Shown: positions 1 through 10,045, counted from the stretch's first letter. The stretch is DNA of 64,000 nucleotides from Acinetobacter nosocomialis (GCA_025736915.1 CP107049.1:496001-560000), one strand, 5' to 3'. Made by a program: numbers and translations. Notes: generated from the sequence alone by a model not told the origin.

Positions 1-1384
1 TTGAATCGACCAAAGTGTAGTTAAAATAACGCGAGTTAGTCAGGTTATTGGCTAAAGCATTTACACGCCAGAATGTGTAATCATCACCTTCTTGCCAAGG
101 TGCCATACTTTCCAGAATTTTTAACTTGATTGGCAATGGTTTTGAAGGATCGCTCATACGAAACTCAACCTTACCCAGCTTATAGCGCTCACCTGTTTCA
201 TACTTGAGATTAATATCTGCTTTGTTCTCAGGTTGGCTTACTTTCACATCATGTAAACGCCAGTACGCATCAAAATACCCGTTATTCGATGCAGCATCGA
301 CAATTCGGCTTTTGGTTGTTTCATACAGACCATGATTAAAAATATCACCTACATCTTGGTCTGGCACTAAACGAATAACCTGAAACTGTGGCTGTTTTGA
401 ACCAGCTCCACTAAATTCAATGTTTTGTTCATTAATTCGTACAGGCTCATTTGGAGTAACATTAACACGAACGCGGCTTGCACTTAATTTTTCAAAACGA
501 AACTCAGCATTGTAATAACCCACAGCTTGGGCAGCTTGGTTACTTAAACTTCTAAGCTGAGGTAACGCGGAATTAAAATCTTCAAATGATTCTTGGGTAA
601 ATGTAGATAATTTGCCTTTAATATTTTTAGCAAGATCATCCGGAGCTCCACTGACCTCAGCAGAGATACGAGGTATTTGTTCCATCGGAATCACACGTGG
701 TGGACGGATTTTATTTATTATTCGCTTAAAGAAACCTTTTTCTTCGGGTGGTTCTTCAGTCGCAGCTGTAAGCTCGGGTAAAGTTTTTCCTGTTTCATTT
801 GCTTCGACTACAATCTTACTATCCGATTGAATCTCACTCATGAGTTGGTCAATATTTACAGGTGCTTGAGTAATTTCATGTAATTCTGCTTGAGATGCAT
901 CATTGACCACCATTTCTGGATGTTTTTGCGTTCCATTCTGGAAGTTCTGAGCTTCAGTCTTTGCCTCTTCTGCTACCCGATAAATTTCATTTGCCATGTT
1001 CTGGTCAACAGGCATAACTGGTAAATCTTCAAGGTTATCGAGCGTAATTGGCTTAAATTCTTCAATCTGATTTGGAAATTGTTCTTGTTGTTGCAATATA
1101 GCCAAGCTATCTTGTTGTTGCTGTGCTTGAGTTACAAGAGTCGCAATATCAGTAATCGGAACATCGTTTGGGTTATTTGTATTCGTTTGTTGTAATGATG
1201 AATCAGCTACTGTCTGGTTTGCGACTGGTGTTACAGTATCAGCCGAACTTTGAGCATAACAAGGATTAACACATAAACTTAACAATAGGCTGCTACAAAT
1301 AAGTTTAGGTATACTCTGCATTTTCAAGATTAAATGCATAGAGTGAGAAAGAGTTGACTGTTTAAACTTAATTTTAGAAGGCAT
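1..1384 (-). CDS. tamA: TamA-type outer-membrane translocation and assembly protein (5' part)
   Basis: My minus-strand translation is open from the left edge to about 1384, so only the N-terminal part is present and the beta-barrel lies outside the window. A signal peptide (hydrophobic LICSSLLLSL, then CYA) is followed by a Gln/Glu/Asn-rich stretch and then POTRA-like sequence (SLSNQAAQAVGYYNAEF; GDIFNHGLYETTKSRI; GYFDAYW), typical of the Omp85 protein TamA, which works with TamB in outer-membrane assembly. The start is uncertain: in-frame ATGs lie at 1384, 1339 and 1321, and the frame stays open further upstream. The start at 1321 gives the neatest signal peptide (about 23 residues), but none has a convincing ribosome-binding site. 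Confidence 0.8.
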   Translation of the reverse strand, partial: MPSKIKFKQSTLSHSMHLILKMQSIPKLICSSLLLSLCVNPCYAQSSADTVTPVANQTVADSSLQQTNTNNPNDVPITDIATLVTQAQQQQDSLAILQQQEQFPNQIEEFKPITLDNLEDLPVMPVDQNMANEIYRVAEEAKTEAQNFQNGTQKHPEMVVNDASQAELHEITQAPVNIDQLMSEIQSDSKIVVEANETGKTLPELTAATEEPPEEKGFFKRIINKIRPPRVIPMEQIPRISAEVSGAPDDLAKNIKGKLSTFTQESFEDFNSALPQLRSLSNQAAQAVGYYNAEFRFEKLSASRVRVNVTPNEPVRINEQNIEFSGAGSKQPQFQVIRLVPDQDVGDIFNHGLYETTKSRIVDAASNNGYFDAYWRLHDVKVSQPENKADINLKYETGERYKLGKVEFRMSDPSKPLPIKLKILESMAPWQEGDDYTFWRVNALANNLTNSRYFNYTLVDS

Positions 1385-1549
1385 GGAAAACTCTAAACTT
1401 ATTTTTTAATAAACGCACCAATATGAGGATAAAACTCACTCGAAACCATTGATTTTTCATTTAATCAAGCGTTAAAAATATCATACATGGTTTTCGATGC
1501 AAATTAACACTCCGTCACATTTTTTAATAAAACTCAATGAAGCTTGCAC

Positions 1550-2872
1550 ATGATGAAACAAGATGAATCCCTGATGACATCACGTCGGTTTGTACCGATG
1601 TTTTTTACACAGTTTTTTGGCGCATTAAATGACAATGTTTTTAAGCAAGCTTTATTATTAGTCATTACGTATGGTTGGATTCAACAACAATCTGCCCCAG
1701 TAAGCACACTCAATAATTTAGCAGCATTATTGTTTATATTGCCATATTTCTTTTTTTCAGCAACAGCAGGACAAATTGCTGACAAATATGAGCGCTCACA
1801 ACTTGTGCGTGGCATAAAAATATTAGAAATCATCATTATGCTTATTGGGTCTGCCGGTTTCTTATTGGGGCATTTATGGTTGCTTCTTCTCGCTTTATTC
1901 TTAATGGGAACACATTCCACATTTTTCGGACCTATTAAATATGCAATTTTGCCTGAAATTTTAAAACCGAATGAACTCATGTCGGGCAATGCCTTATTTC
2001 AATCCGGTACATCGATGGCAATCTTGTTCGGAATGATCTTAGGTGGTGCCGTAATTGCATCATCAGAAGGTAATTTACTGTGGATTAGTCTGACTGTAGT
2101 TGCTATTGCTTGTATAGGCTATGTGTTTAGTCGCTTTATCTTGCCTCAAAAAGTTGCTGCACCAGATTTAAATATTGACTGGAACTTTATTCGTACAAGC
2201 TTCCAAACCATTACATATGCCAAAAGCTTACCGTTAGTGTTCACAATTTTATTAGGTAACTCATGGTACTGGTTTTATGGGGCGACTTATTTAACGCAAA
2301 TTCCACAGCTGACTCAGCAAAATCTCCATGCATCAGAAAATGTGGTTAGTCTATTACTCACGTTCTTCTCAGTCGGAATTGGTGTCGGTTCATTACTTTG
2401 CCGCAAAATTGGTGGTTCAGAAATTAATATTAAAATGGTGCCAATCGGTGCAATTGGCCTTACTGTTTTTGCGCTTTATCTTGCAGCCAGTCTAGCTTTT
2501 GTACCCGAAAGAACTGGTGCATTACTGACGTTAAAAGATATTTTCACTCAAGGTTGGGTTTACTACCATGTCATGATTGCTGTGACTTTATTGGGTATTA
2601 GTGGTGGTTTTTATATTGTTCCTTTATATGCCATGATGCAGGCTTATTCGCCTCGCTCCCATCGTGCCCGAGTGGTTGCAGCAAATAACATTTTAAATGC
2701 TGTATTCATGGTTTCTTCTGCAATTTTCTCAATCTTAATATTAAGTGTTTTAAAAATTGATATTAAAATACTATTTATTATTACAGCTGTACTTAGTGCA
2801 ATCTTTAGTATCTGGCTTCTTGCCCGACTAAAACCAATGCTTGCCACAGCACATCTTTCTTTGGAGGACTAA
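1550..2872 (+). CDS. MFS transporter, LplT-like (lysophospholipid transporter family)
   Basis: About 440 residues with some 12 hydrophobic segments. The first helix carries FFGALNDNVFKQALL (around residues 22-36), the signature of LplT, which flips lysophospholipids inward for reacylation by Aas. A cytoplasmic-loop motif (ADKYERSQLVRGIK) and FFGPIKYAILPEIL match the same family. The ATG at 1550 is preferred over the TTG at 1544; another ATG follows at 1553. The gene is divergent from tamA and ends 3 bp before coq7, so the two are probably cotranscribed. No acyltransferase is fused or adjacent, so the substrate is inferred from family only. Confidence 0.8.
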   Translation: MMKQDESLMTSRRFVPMFFTQFFGALNDNVFKQALLLVITYGWIQQQSAPVSTLNNLAALLFILPYFFFSATAGQIADKYERSQLVRGIKILEIIIMLIGSAGFLLGHLWLLLLALFLMGTHSTFFGPIKYAILPEILKPNELMSGNALFQSGTSMAILFGMILGGAVIASSEGNLLWISLTVVAIACIGYVFSRFILPQKVAAPDLNIDWNFIRTSFQTITYAKSLPLVFTILLGNSWYWFYGATYLTQIPQLTQQNLHASENVVSLLLTFFSVGIGVGSLLCRKIGGSEINIKMVPIGAIGLTVFALYLAASLAFVPERTGALLTLKDIFTQGWVYYHVMIAVTLLGISGGFYIVPLYAMMQAYSPRSHRARVVAANNILNAVFMVSSAIFSILILSVLKIDIKILFIITAVLSAIFSIWLLARLKPMLATAHLSLED

Positions 2873-2875
2873 TTT

Positions 2876-3511
2876 ATGCGCCACTACACGGGAATTGATC
2901 AACTTATTAACTCCTTTGATCAGGCATTACGTAGTCTTGTTCCGGGTGCAACAGCAGCTCAGCGCCAAAACCCAGCTGAAACGGCTGAAACACAACTTGG
3001 TGTAGAAGATGCTCGCCATGTTGCAGGCCTCATGCGTGTTAACCATAGTGGTGAAGTATGTGCTCAAGCGCTTTATCATGGACAAGCATTAACGGCGAAA
3101 TTACCGAATGTACGCCGTGAAATGCAACAAGCAGCAATTGAAGAGCAAGACCATTTAGCTTGGTGCGAAGACCGTTTAAAAGAGTTGAATAGCCATACAA
3201 GTTTATTAAACCCAATCTGGTACGGCCTTTCATATGGTATGGGCGCTCTTGCTGGTATTGCTGGTGATAAATATAGCTTAGGTTTTGTTGCTGAAACTGA
3301 ACGTCAGGTAAGCATGCATTTGCAAGACCATTTAAACCAGTTACCTGCTCAAGATGAACGTTCTCGTAAAATTTTAGAGCAAATGAATGAAGATGAATTA
3401 CATCATCGCCATACAGCGCTTGAAGCAGGTGGTGTTGAATTGCCATATGCGGTAAAAATCAGTATGACTGCCATTTCAAAGTTAATGACTAAAACGAGTT
3501 ATTATCTTTAA
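2876..3511 (+). CDS. coq7: Ubiquinone biosynthesis monooxygenase Coq7 (demethoxyubiquinone hydroxylase)
   Basis: 211 residues, normal for bacterial Coq7. It is a ferritin-like di-iron protein that hydroxylates 2-polyprenyl-3-methyl-6-methoxy-1,4-benzoquinol in ubiquinone synthesis. Iron-ligand motifs are visible: NHSGE at residues 56-60, EEQDH at 89-93, and AETERQ followed by EDELHH further on. The gene starts 3 bp after the LplT-like gene and ends at a strong bidirectional terminator. It is the hydroxylase type used by Acinetobacter and Pseudomonas instead of the flavin-dependent UbiF. Confidence 0.95.
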   Translation: MRHYTGIDQLINSFDQALRSLVPGATAAQRQNPAETAETQLGVEDARHVAGLMRVNHSGEVCAQALYHGQALTAKLPNVRREMQQAAIEEQDHLAWCEDRLKELNSHTSLLNPIWYGLSYGMGALAGIAGDKYSLGFVAETERQVSMHLQDHLNQLPAQDERSRKILEQMNEDELHHRHTALEAGGVELPYAVKISMTAISKLMTKTSYYL

Positions 3512-3517
3512 AAAAAC

Positions 3518-3551
3518 AAAGGATTGATCTCATTCAGATCAATCCTTTTTT
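3518..3551. terminator. Bidirectional intrinsic terminator
   Basis: A perfect 13-bp stem (AAAGGATTGATCT and its complement) around a short loop, with A-runs on the left and T-runs on the right. It lies between the convergent coq7 and lipoprotein genes and can serve both. Confidence 0.9.
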
Positions 3552-3557
3552 CAAATA

Positions 3558-4106
3558 TTATTTTAAGCCGTGATCATATTTAAAACGTTCAATATCTCGA
3601 ATTGAGTTCCAATAGTTGCGATTAATACGGTCACGATCAATTTGTAATTCTCTTAAAAGCTTACGATAACGTTCACGCTCTTCTGGCTTTAATTTTTCGT
3701 TATAAGCACTGTCAGAATACTGCTTAAACTTTTCGTCATAACGGTCGTATTCATTTTTTGCATTGTAGTAATCTGAGGCAGCTCGATAATAAGGTCTTAA
3801 ACGATTACGCTGCTCGATTGGACATACATTAATATTACCGTTCCCTTCTAAAGCATTATAAAAAATGTTTGCTGGCTGGCAATAATACCCTAGACCTTCT
3901 TTATATCCACGTTCATATGACTTTTGATCTGGAACAATATTGGCTTTTCCGCACGCTTTGTAATATTGATCTAAACGCGGTGAAGAACCTTTTGAACCAT
4001 CTTTCTCACCCACTAATGACCAATTTGCAGTCTTACATTCTTCTACGCTCATTGCAGCACAACCCGAGAGGCTGATTGCCAAAATGGCTAAACCGATATT
4101 TTTCAT
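3558..4106 (-). CDS. DUF2799-type lipoprotein
   Basis: Small lipoprotein of about 182 residues from the ATG at 4106 (an in-frame ATG at 4121 is less likely because it would lengthen the signal peptide). A lipobox is present (ISLSGC, modified Cys at about residue 16). The mature part carries ECKTANW, a Y-x-G-x-x-x-G-L-x-x-YC segment and a charged, helix-prone C-terminus, as in DUF2799 proteins. Function is unknown; location is inferred to be the periplasmic face of a membrane. It is monocistronic and shares a terminator with coq7. Confidence 0.75.
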   Translation of the reverse strand: MKNIGLAILAISLSGCAAMSVEECKTANWSLVGEKDGSKGSSPRLDQYYKACGKANIVPDQKSYERGYKEGLGYYCQPANIFYNALEGNGNINVCPIEQRNRLRPYYRAASDYYNAKNEYDRYDEKFKQYSDSAYNEKLKPEERERYRKLLRELQIDRDRINRNYWNSIRDIERFKYDHGLK

Positions 4107-4503
4107 ATTAAGAGAACTCAAAAATAAAATTTAAAAAAACGCAAAAATAAAATTCCAGTACATACACGATGTAAGTCCTACTTTATTCGAGACTTATACA
4201 TAAATGATTAACTGGATAAGCGTTTAAGTTTAAAGCAGTTTGACCATCTCACCAAATTTAAGGATCACAAATTCTAATTATGTTTAATTTTTAAAAGCGA
4301 AATCATGGACTATCAGATGGCTCTTATATGTTAATTTTACTTTAATAATTTATTATCAAAACAAAGCTCAAACCACTGATTATGAATACAAAAAATAAAA
4401 ATTACTTATAAAATACTCTTTAATTATTTTACTCTTTTTTTACGCGATTTACTTCAAAGGCTAAGGTAGGATTTTAGCTAAATAACCACCAAGGTTTTTT
4501 ATA
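4107..4503. other. AT-rich intergenic region, no gene seen
   Basis: About 400 bp between the divergent lipoprotein and ligase genes. No reading frame with coding character, tRNA or clear repeat was seen. It presumably holds both promoters. A modest ribosome-binding site (AAGG) precedes the gene at 4504. Confidence 0.6.
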
Positions 4504-5928
4504 ATGAGTACGCTTATTTACCCAAATTTAAACTTAAAAGATTCTCACTTTAAGGTATTTAAAATATCAGATGATTTTATTGCACCGACACAAGATAACA
4601 CTTTCAACGCAGAACTTTTTTTAAAAGAAGTTGATGAATATTTAAGTTTATATCCTCAGACTCAACACATTGATATTTGTCTATATGACTTAAACGGCCA
4701 TATTCGTGGTAAACGAATTGACGTTAAAAGCCTCAAAAATCTCTCTCATGGATGTTATTTTCCACTTTCCGTTTACGCCATGAGTCTGGATGGAAAAGTG
4801 ATTGAAGAAACAGGCCTAGGAAAATATATTGGTGAACCAGATAGACTTTGCCTGCCCATTTTAGGCAGCTTGCAACCCAGTGCCTTATCCCCTGAATTAA
4901 ATGCCCAGCTTTACCTATCCATGCAAGAAGAAGATGGTACAGACTGCCGTTATGAACCACGCAATATATTAAAAAAAATATTAAATCAGTTACACGATCA
5001 TAATTATTTTCCTGTCATGGCTGCCGAGCTAGAGTTTTATCTTTTCTCACCTCAGTATCAGGCTGAAACATGTATAGAAAACCAATGCTTTGATATAGAT
5101 GCACCAAATAACTATCAACAAGTCCTAGATGAGGTTGAAAAAGCCGCTCTACTACAATCCATTGAAATTACCGCGATTGTTGCAGAGTCATCTCCTGGAC
5201 AATATGAATTAAACCTTCAACATAGCCATGACATTTTGAAGCTATGCGATCAAATTAATGCTTTAAAAAGAATTGTAAAGCAAGTCGCAAGAAAACATGA
5301 CTTAACTGCTTGTTTCATGGCGAAACCGAACTTGGCAAAAGCCGGTAGTGGCATGCATTTTCATATGAGTATGCTGAATCAATATCATGAAAATATATTT
5401 AGCTCAGAAGAAGAAAAAGATGAGCTTTCTACCAAATTACTCAGCGCGATTAGCGGACTCATTGAGTTAATGCCTGCATCTATGGCGATTTTAGCGCCTA
5501 ATATTAATTCTTATAGACGCTTTAAAATTGGGCATCATGTGCCATTAGAAGCCAATTGGGATACCAATAACCGTAATGTCGCAATCCGTATTCCATGCTC
5601 AGACGTACAAAATCAACGTTTAGAGTATCGGGTTGCTGGAGCCGACTGTAACCCCTATCTGGTTACAGCCACTATTTTAGCTGGCGTGTCTTATGGCTTA
5701 TCTCATAAGTTACCGCTGCCAAAACCTGCACATCTTTTAAAATTTCAAGACGAGCACATTTTATTAGCCAACAATCAACAGGAAGCCTTAAAAATATTTA
5801 AAGGAAGTCTTATTTTAAAAGGATATTTAGGAGCTGACTTTGTCGAGCATTGGTACACAGTTAAACAGGCTGAATATCAAAATATTTATAGTCAGATGAC
5901 TGAAGCAGAACGACATTGGGATATATAA
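4504..5928 (+). CDS. Glutamine synthetase family protein (gamma-glutamylpolyamine synthetase-like)
   Basis: 474 residues with the glutamine-synthetase fold: an N-terminal beta-grasp part (YDLNGHIRGKRI, about residues 60-72), metal-ligand region ELEFYLF (about 176-182), ESSPGQYELNL (about 228-238), HFHMSM, and R-x-x-N-I-N-S-Y-R-R-F followed by ANWDTNNRNVAIRIP. The spacing and wording of these motifs fit GlnT/PuuA-type gamma-glutamyl ligases for putrescine or related amines more than GlnA; no adenylylation-site segment is obvious. The gene stands alone between a long AT-rich leader and a terminator, without other polyamine genes nearby, so the substrate is inferred. Confidence 0.8.
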   Translation: MSTLIYPNLNLKDSHFKVFKISDDFIAPTQDNTFNAELFLKEVDEYLSLYPQTQHIDICLYDLNGHIRGKRIDVKSLKNLSHGCYFPLSVYAMSLDGKVIEETGLGKYIGEPDRLCLPILGSLQPSALSPELNAQLYLSMQEEDGTDCRYEPRNILKKILNQLHDHNYFPVMAAELEFYLFSPQYQAETCIENQCFDIDAPNNYQQVLDEVEKAALLQSIEITAIVAESSPGQYELNLQHSHDILKLCDQINALKRIVKQVARKHDLTACFMAKPNLAKAGSGMHFHMSMLNQYHENIFSSEEEKDELSTKLLSAISGLIELMPASMAILAPNINSYRRFKIGHHVPLEANWDTNNRNVAIRIPCSDVQNQRLEYRVAGADCNPYLVTATILAGVSYGLSHKLPLPKPAHLLKFQDEHILLANNQQEALKIFKGSLILKGYLGADFVEHWYTVKQAEYQNIYSQMTEAERHWDI

Positions 5929-5966
5929 ATAAAAAAAGCAAAAAAACTATAAACCACTTTGCAAAC

Positions 5967-5997
5967 CCTTAGGGAGAAATACCCTAAGGTTTTTTTT
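5967..5997. terminator. Intrinsic terminator
   Basis: An 8-bp stem (CCTTAGGG / CCCTAAGG) with a 7-base loop followed by eight Ts, 38 bp after the ligase stop. It may also act on the convergent kdp operon. Confidence 0.9.
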
Positions 5998-6005
5998 ATA
6001 TCTCA

Positions 6006-6722
6006 TTAATGATTTTTCTGTTTTGATAAAAAACGTAATCCAACACCAGGTTCAGTAGCAATATAACGTGGCTGAATCGCGTTATCTCCTAGTTTACTGC
6101 GCAACTTGCCTACTAAAATACGTAAATAATGCGTATCTTCCTGATGGGTTGGCCCCCATAGTTCTTTTAAGAGCTGCGGCTGGGTTAAAAGCTGTCCTTG
6201 ATAGCGCATTAATAGGGTCAAAAGTTGAAATTCTTTTCGAGTTAACGTAATTGGTTGCTGCTCGACCCAAACCAAACGCTGCGTGACATCGACTTTAAGA
6301 TAACCATCGTCATAAATATGTGCTTCTTGCTGGATTGGTTGATTTCTTAAGATGACACGAATGCGCGCCAAGAGCTCTTGGACACTAAAAGGTTTGGTCA
6401 TGTAGTCATTTGCACCAGCATCGAGCAAGGCAACTTTTTCGTATTCATCAGCGCGTACAGATAACACAATAACAGGCACATTTGACCAGCTGCGTAACTC
6501 TTGAAGCACTTCTTTCCCATCTAAATCGGGTAAGCCCAAATCTAGAATAACCAAATCAGCCCCTTGTGTTGCTAAAGCTTCTAGACCTTTATAACCCGTT
6601 TCGCAGAGCGTGGTTTTATATTTTTGAGTTCTTAAAGCAATGTCTAAAAATTTACGGATTTGAGGCTCATCATCAATAATCACAATGCGTGTTTCTACAG
6701 GTGATGTTTCGGAACTTATCAT
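6006..6722 (-). CDS. kdpE: KDP operon response regulator KdpE
   Basis: 238 residues: a receiver domain (IIDDEPQ near residues 15-21, phosphoacceptor Asp in LVILDLGLPDLDG, conserved Lys in TKPF) followed by an OmpR/PhoB winged helix (TRKEFQLLTLL; YLRILVGKLRSKLGD; TEPGVGLRF). It activates kdpABC when phosphorylated by KdpD under K+ limitation or osmotic stress. It lies 11 bp after kdpD, as the last gene of the operon. A candidate binding region of 11-bp-phased TTTACGC repeats lies upstream of kdpA. Confidence 0.95.
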   Translation of the reverse strand: MISSETSPVETRIVIIDDEPQIRKFLDIALRTQKYKTTLCETGYKGLEALATQGADLVILDLGLPDLDGKEVLQELRSWSNVPVIVLSVRADEYEKVALLDAGANDYMTKPFSVQELLARIRVILRNQPIQQEAHIYDDGYLKVDVTQRLVWVEQQPITLTRKEFQLLTLLMRYQGQLLTQPQLLKELWGPTHQEDTHYLRILVGKLRSKLGDNAIQPRYIATEPGVGLRFLSKQKNH

Positions 6723-6733
6723 GAATTTACAAC

Positions 6734-9388
6734 TTATTCTTTTACTGGGTGAATGGGTAATCTGATTTGAATTAAAGTACCTTTATTTTGGCGCCCTGAA
6801 AATGCTTCTATTGTACCCATATGAGCACCAATAATCGCCTTTACGATTGTAAGTCCTAAACCAGTACCAAATTTTCCACGGTCTCCTCGTTCCATCGTAT
6901 AAAACATATCAAAAATACGATGTCTTTCTTCTTCAGGAATTCCCGCACCTCTATCTTCAATTTCAATTTTTACTTCATCTTCTGATGAAAGTTGAGCACG
7001 AACCATGACAGATTCATCTGGAGGTGAAAAGTTTGCGGCATTTTCTAAAACATTAAAAATAGCTTGCTCTACCAGCGCTGGGTGAACATACAAACTAATC
7101 GGTTTCTCAGGTAACTGAACCATCACTTGAGTATCTGGTTTATAACGCTTTAAACGGCGGGTTGCCGAACCAATTAATTCATCTACCCCAATCCAGTCTC
7201 TTTTTAAAGTTAAGCCTTCGTGACCTAAGCGCGTCATATCAAGCAAATTTTGAATATAACGGTCTAAACGCTCACCTTCTAAATGAATTGTTTCAAGCAG
7301 ATCTTGCTGGTCTTGTTCTGACATATCAGCTTTAAAATTGGCAAGCGTATCTGCGGCTCCAATAATAGAAGCAAGTGGTGAGCGTAAATCATGCGATACC
7401 GAAGATAATAAAGCTGAACGTAAGCGCTCTGTTTCACTAGTAACTTTTGCTTGTTCAAGTTCATTGACCAATTGGGTTCGAAGTGCTGCCTGTGCAATGT
7501 ACTCAATTACACTTTCCGTCAGTTTCTTTTGCTCAAAATTTAGAGAAACTACGTCATCCTTAAAGTAAATTCCCACTATACCTAGGCTATTTTTCTGTTC
7601 TAAAAGTGGTAAAAACCACCAGTTTGATTGACTAAGGGTATCGGTAAAGCGCCCGCAAGGTTGTTGATGTTTTAAGCACCATTCTGCGGCTACTTTTTCT
7701 TTATCGTTTAGCTCAATATCAGATGAAATGACTCTATCTTGAATAGAAATCCACACTTTAGTTTGAAGCTGGGTTTCTAAAGTCATACGTCCTGTTTGCA
7801 TGACTTCTTCAAGGTTCACCGCACTAGAAAGCTTACGTGCCAAGTCTTGCATCACTGTGGTGTAGGCATTGGCAGCTTTTAAAGACAAAACTTGCTGGCG
7901 TAACTGAGAAGCCAACCGCCCAGCAATTAAAGCGGCCGCAAAAAAAGCAACAACGGTAACCACACCTTGGTGTGCTGAAATTTGAAATGTAAAACGTGGT
8001 GCAATAAAGAAAAAATTATAGGCTAAGAAACATATTAAGGCTGCCACTACTGCAGCGAGCATTCTCGTTTTGGTTGCTACAATTAAAACTGAAATAATAA
8101 AAATGACAGAAAAATCTTCAATACCCAATAGAACTTCGGCAAAGTGAGCTATAAAAATACTGACACATGTAACCGCTAAAACAAAAACACTTTCTTTTAA
8201 TGATAAAAATGATGGCTTTTCAAGTTGAGTTGTCTTTTTAGTACCCTGTTCTGGATGCAAAATCGTTAAAGCAATCGAATTTTCTTGATTTAATAATTGC
8301 TGAGCTAAATTTTTCTTAAATAACTTTAACCACCACGGCGAAATACTTTTCCCAATCACCAAATTGGAAATACCTCGATCAACGGCAGCATCCATTAACA
8401 CTGACGCAACTCGATGCCCATATAAAACTTCTGTTCGCCCCCCGAGTTGGCGAGCCAGCTCAAATGCTCGGTCAATTTCAATATATTCTTTTTTATATGA
8501 ATTTCCTGAACTCTGCCCAAAGTCCAAACTTTTAGCAACATTCACTACAGTCCATGTTGCTCCATAGCGTTCAGCTAACCGACAACCTGCCCGCACTAAA
8601 TATTCAGATGAGCCTTGTCCATCTATCGCAATCATCAATTCATTTTGCAGCGAGATAGACTTCAAACCCTTAGAGGTGTAACTCTGTTTTAAATCTAAAT
8701 CGACATGCTCAGCAACGCATTGCATTGCCAGTTCACGCAATGCAGTTAAGTTTGAAATGCTAAAAAAGCCTTGTAATGCCAGATTCGCTTGCTCTGGTAC
8801 ATAAACTTTTCCTTGATGGAGCCTTTCAATGAGTTCACTAACAGGTAAATCAATTAAACGAATGTCTCGAATACGATCAAATACACGATCTGGCACAGTT
8901 TCATTTACTCGAATGCCCGTAATCTGATGTACCACATCGTTTAAGCTTTCTAAATGCTGAATATTCATGGTCGTAAATACATCAATACCTGCATCCAGCA
9001 ATTCATTTACATCTTGCCACCGTCGTTCATGGCGACTATTGGGTATATTACGATGAGCCAACTCATCAACCAAAACAATTTCCGGATGCCGTAGCAAAAT
9101 AGCATCCAAGTCCATTTCTTCTAAAGTATGCCCCTGATATTGCATTTCCTTTCTAGCAATCTGAGGCAAACCTTCCAAAATTTTTAGAGTTTCTATTCTT
9201 CCGTGGGTTTCAACAATACCCACAACAACATCTGTGCCCTGTTGAAATAACTCTTTAGCGCGGGCAAGCATGGCATAGGTTTTTCCAACACCAGGTGCCG
9301 CACCTAAAAAGACCGTTAGTCGACCGGCTTGATATCTATTAACATGATTTAATAAGGCCTCAGCCTGATTTTCGCGATTGCTTTGCAC
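6734..9388 (-). CDS. kdpD: Osmosensitive K+ channel histidine kinase KdpD
   Basis: 884 residues, the usual length. Order: KdpD N-terminal domain with Walker A GAAPGVGKTYAM (about residues 29-40); a universal-stress-like domain (about 250-370); four close membrane helices (about 395-500); a GAF-like linker; then HisKA with SVSHDLRSPLAS, the N box NVLENAANFSP, and G boxes GAGIPEEE and GTGLGL. It senses K+ limitation and phosphorylates KdpE. Translation appears to begin at GTG (9386-9388). The gene follows kdpC by 38 bp. Confidence 0.95.
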   Translation of the reverse strand: MQSNRENQAEALLNHVNRYQAGRLTVFLGAAPGVGKTYAMLARAKELFQQGTDVVVGIVETHGRIETLKILEGLPQIARKEMQYQGHTLEEMDLDAILLRHPEIVLVDELAHRNIPNSRHERRWQDVNELLDAGIDVFTTMNIQHLESLNDVVHQITGIRVNETVPDRVFDRIRDIRLIDLPVSELIERLHQGKVYVPEQANLALQGFFSISNLTALRELAMQCVAEHVDLDLKQSYTSKGLKSISLQNELMIAIDGQGSSEYLVRAGCRLAERYGATWTVVNVAKSLDFGQSSGNSYKKEYIEIDRAFELARQLGGRTEVLYGHRVASVLMDAAVDRGISNLVIGKSISPWWLKLFKKNLAQQLLNQENSIALTILHPEQGTKKTTQLEKPSFLSLKESVFVLAVTCVSIFIAHFAEVLLGIEDFSVIFIISVLIVATKTRMLAAVVAALICFLAYNFFFIAPRFTFQISAHQGVVTVVAFFAAALIAGRLASQLRQQVLSLKAANAYTTVMQDLARKLSSAVNLEEVMQTGRMTLETQLQTKVWISIQDRVISSDIELNDKEKVAAEWCLKHQQPCGRFTDTLSQSNWWFLPLLEQKNSLGIVGIYFKDDVVSLNFEQKKLTESVIEYIAQAALRTQLVNELEQAKVTSETERLRSALLSSVSHDLRSPLASIIGAADTLANFKADMSEQDQQDLLETIHLEGERLDRYIQNLLDMTRLGHEGLTLKRDWIGVDELIGSATRRLKRYKPDTQVMVQLPEKPISLYVHPALVEQAIFNVLENAANFSPPDESVMVRAQLSSEDEVKIEIEDRGAGIPEEERHRIFDMFYTMERGDRGKFGTGLGLTIVKAIIGAHMGTIEAFSGRQNKGTLIQIRLPIHPVKE

Positions 9389-9426
9389 TTGATATCATCC
9401 GGTAAACTAACAATTTTATTTTCAAG

Positions 9427-10032
9427 TTAATGTGTAGATTGTAATTGATCTAAAGCGATATTTAGCTCTAATACATTAACACGTGCTTGCCCCAATACAC
9501 CAAACTGAGCTGGTTCAATATGTTTTTGTAGTAGCTCTTCTACAACTTTAGGGTCTAAATGACGCGCTTGAGCCACTCTAGCAACCTGTATTTGAGCAGA
9601 TTCAGGGCTAATATGCGGATCGATACCACTACCCGATTTAGTCACTAAATCACTTGGAATAGGGGCATTACCTGTGTGGTCTTGTTGTTTAACCGCAAGA
9701 ATCTGAGCATCAATTTGTTTTTGAAGCTCTGGATTGGTAAGGGCTAAGTTTGTGGCCCCCATAGACATTGGGTCATAAGCAACCGCTGAAGGACGTGGAT
9801 GAAAATAAGCCTCTCCAACAAATGGCTGAGCGACTAATTTTGACCCTAGAATTTTATGGTTTATTTCAATCAAACTACCATTTGCTTGATTGTTAAATAA
9901 CACCTGTCCCGCACCTGTAGCGATCGCACTATAAACAGCACCACAACCGACAAGGGTAAAAATTAGAAGTCCGAAAGATGCTCTTAAGGTCTGACCCAAA
10001 TTTGCTTCTGAATTTTGTGCATAAGTTTTCAT
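9427..10032 (-). CDS. kdpC: K+-transporting ATPase subunit KdpC
   Basis: About 201 residues. One N-terminal membrane helix (SFGLLIFTLVGCGAVYSAIATGAGQVLF) is followed by a periplasmic part with the KdpC signatures LVAQPF, YFHPRPSA, SGSGIDPHISPESA and LNIALDQL. The ATG at 10032 is preferred because CGGAG sits 7 bp upstream and it leaves 13 bp after kdpB; a longer reading frame from 10068 would overlap kdpB. KdpC stabilises the KdpFABC complex and assists ATP binding. Confidence 0.93.
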   Translation of the reverse strand: MKTYAQNSEANLGQTLRASFGLLIFTLVGCGAVYSAIATGAGQVLFNNQANGSLIEINHKILGSKLVAQPFVGEAYFHPRPSAVAYDPMSMGATNLALTNPELQKQIDAQILAVKQQDHTGNAPIPSDLVTKSGSGIDPHISPESAQIQVARVAQARHLDPKVVEELLQKHIEPAQFGVLGQARVNVLELNIALDQLQSTH

Positions 10033-10045
10033 TTCAAACTCCGGA

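Noticed and set aside
3039..3446. Minus-strand frame of 135 codons inside coq7
   Set aside because: It lies opposite a fully conserved coq7 and its His/Gln/Tyr-rich composition is typical of antisense frames.
3522..3544. TTGAT/ATCAA arms resembling an FNR box after coq7
   Set aside because: They are part of the perfect terminator stem between convergent genes, with wrong spacing for FNR.
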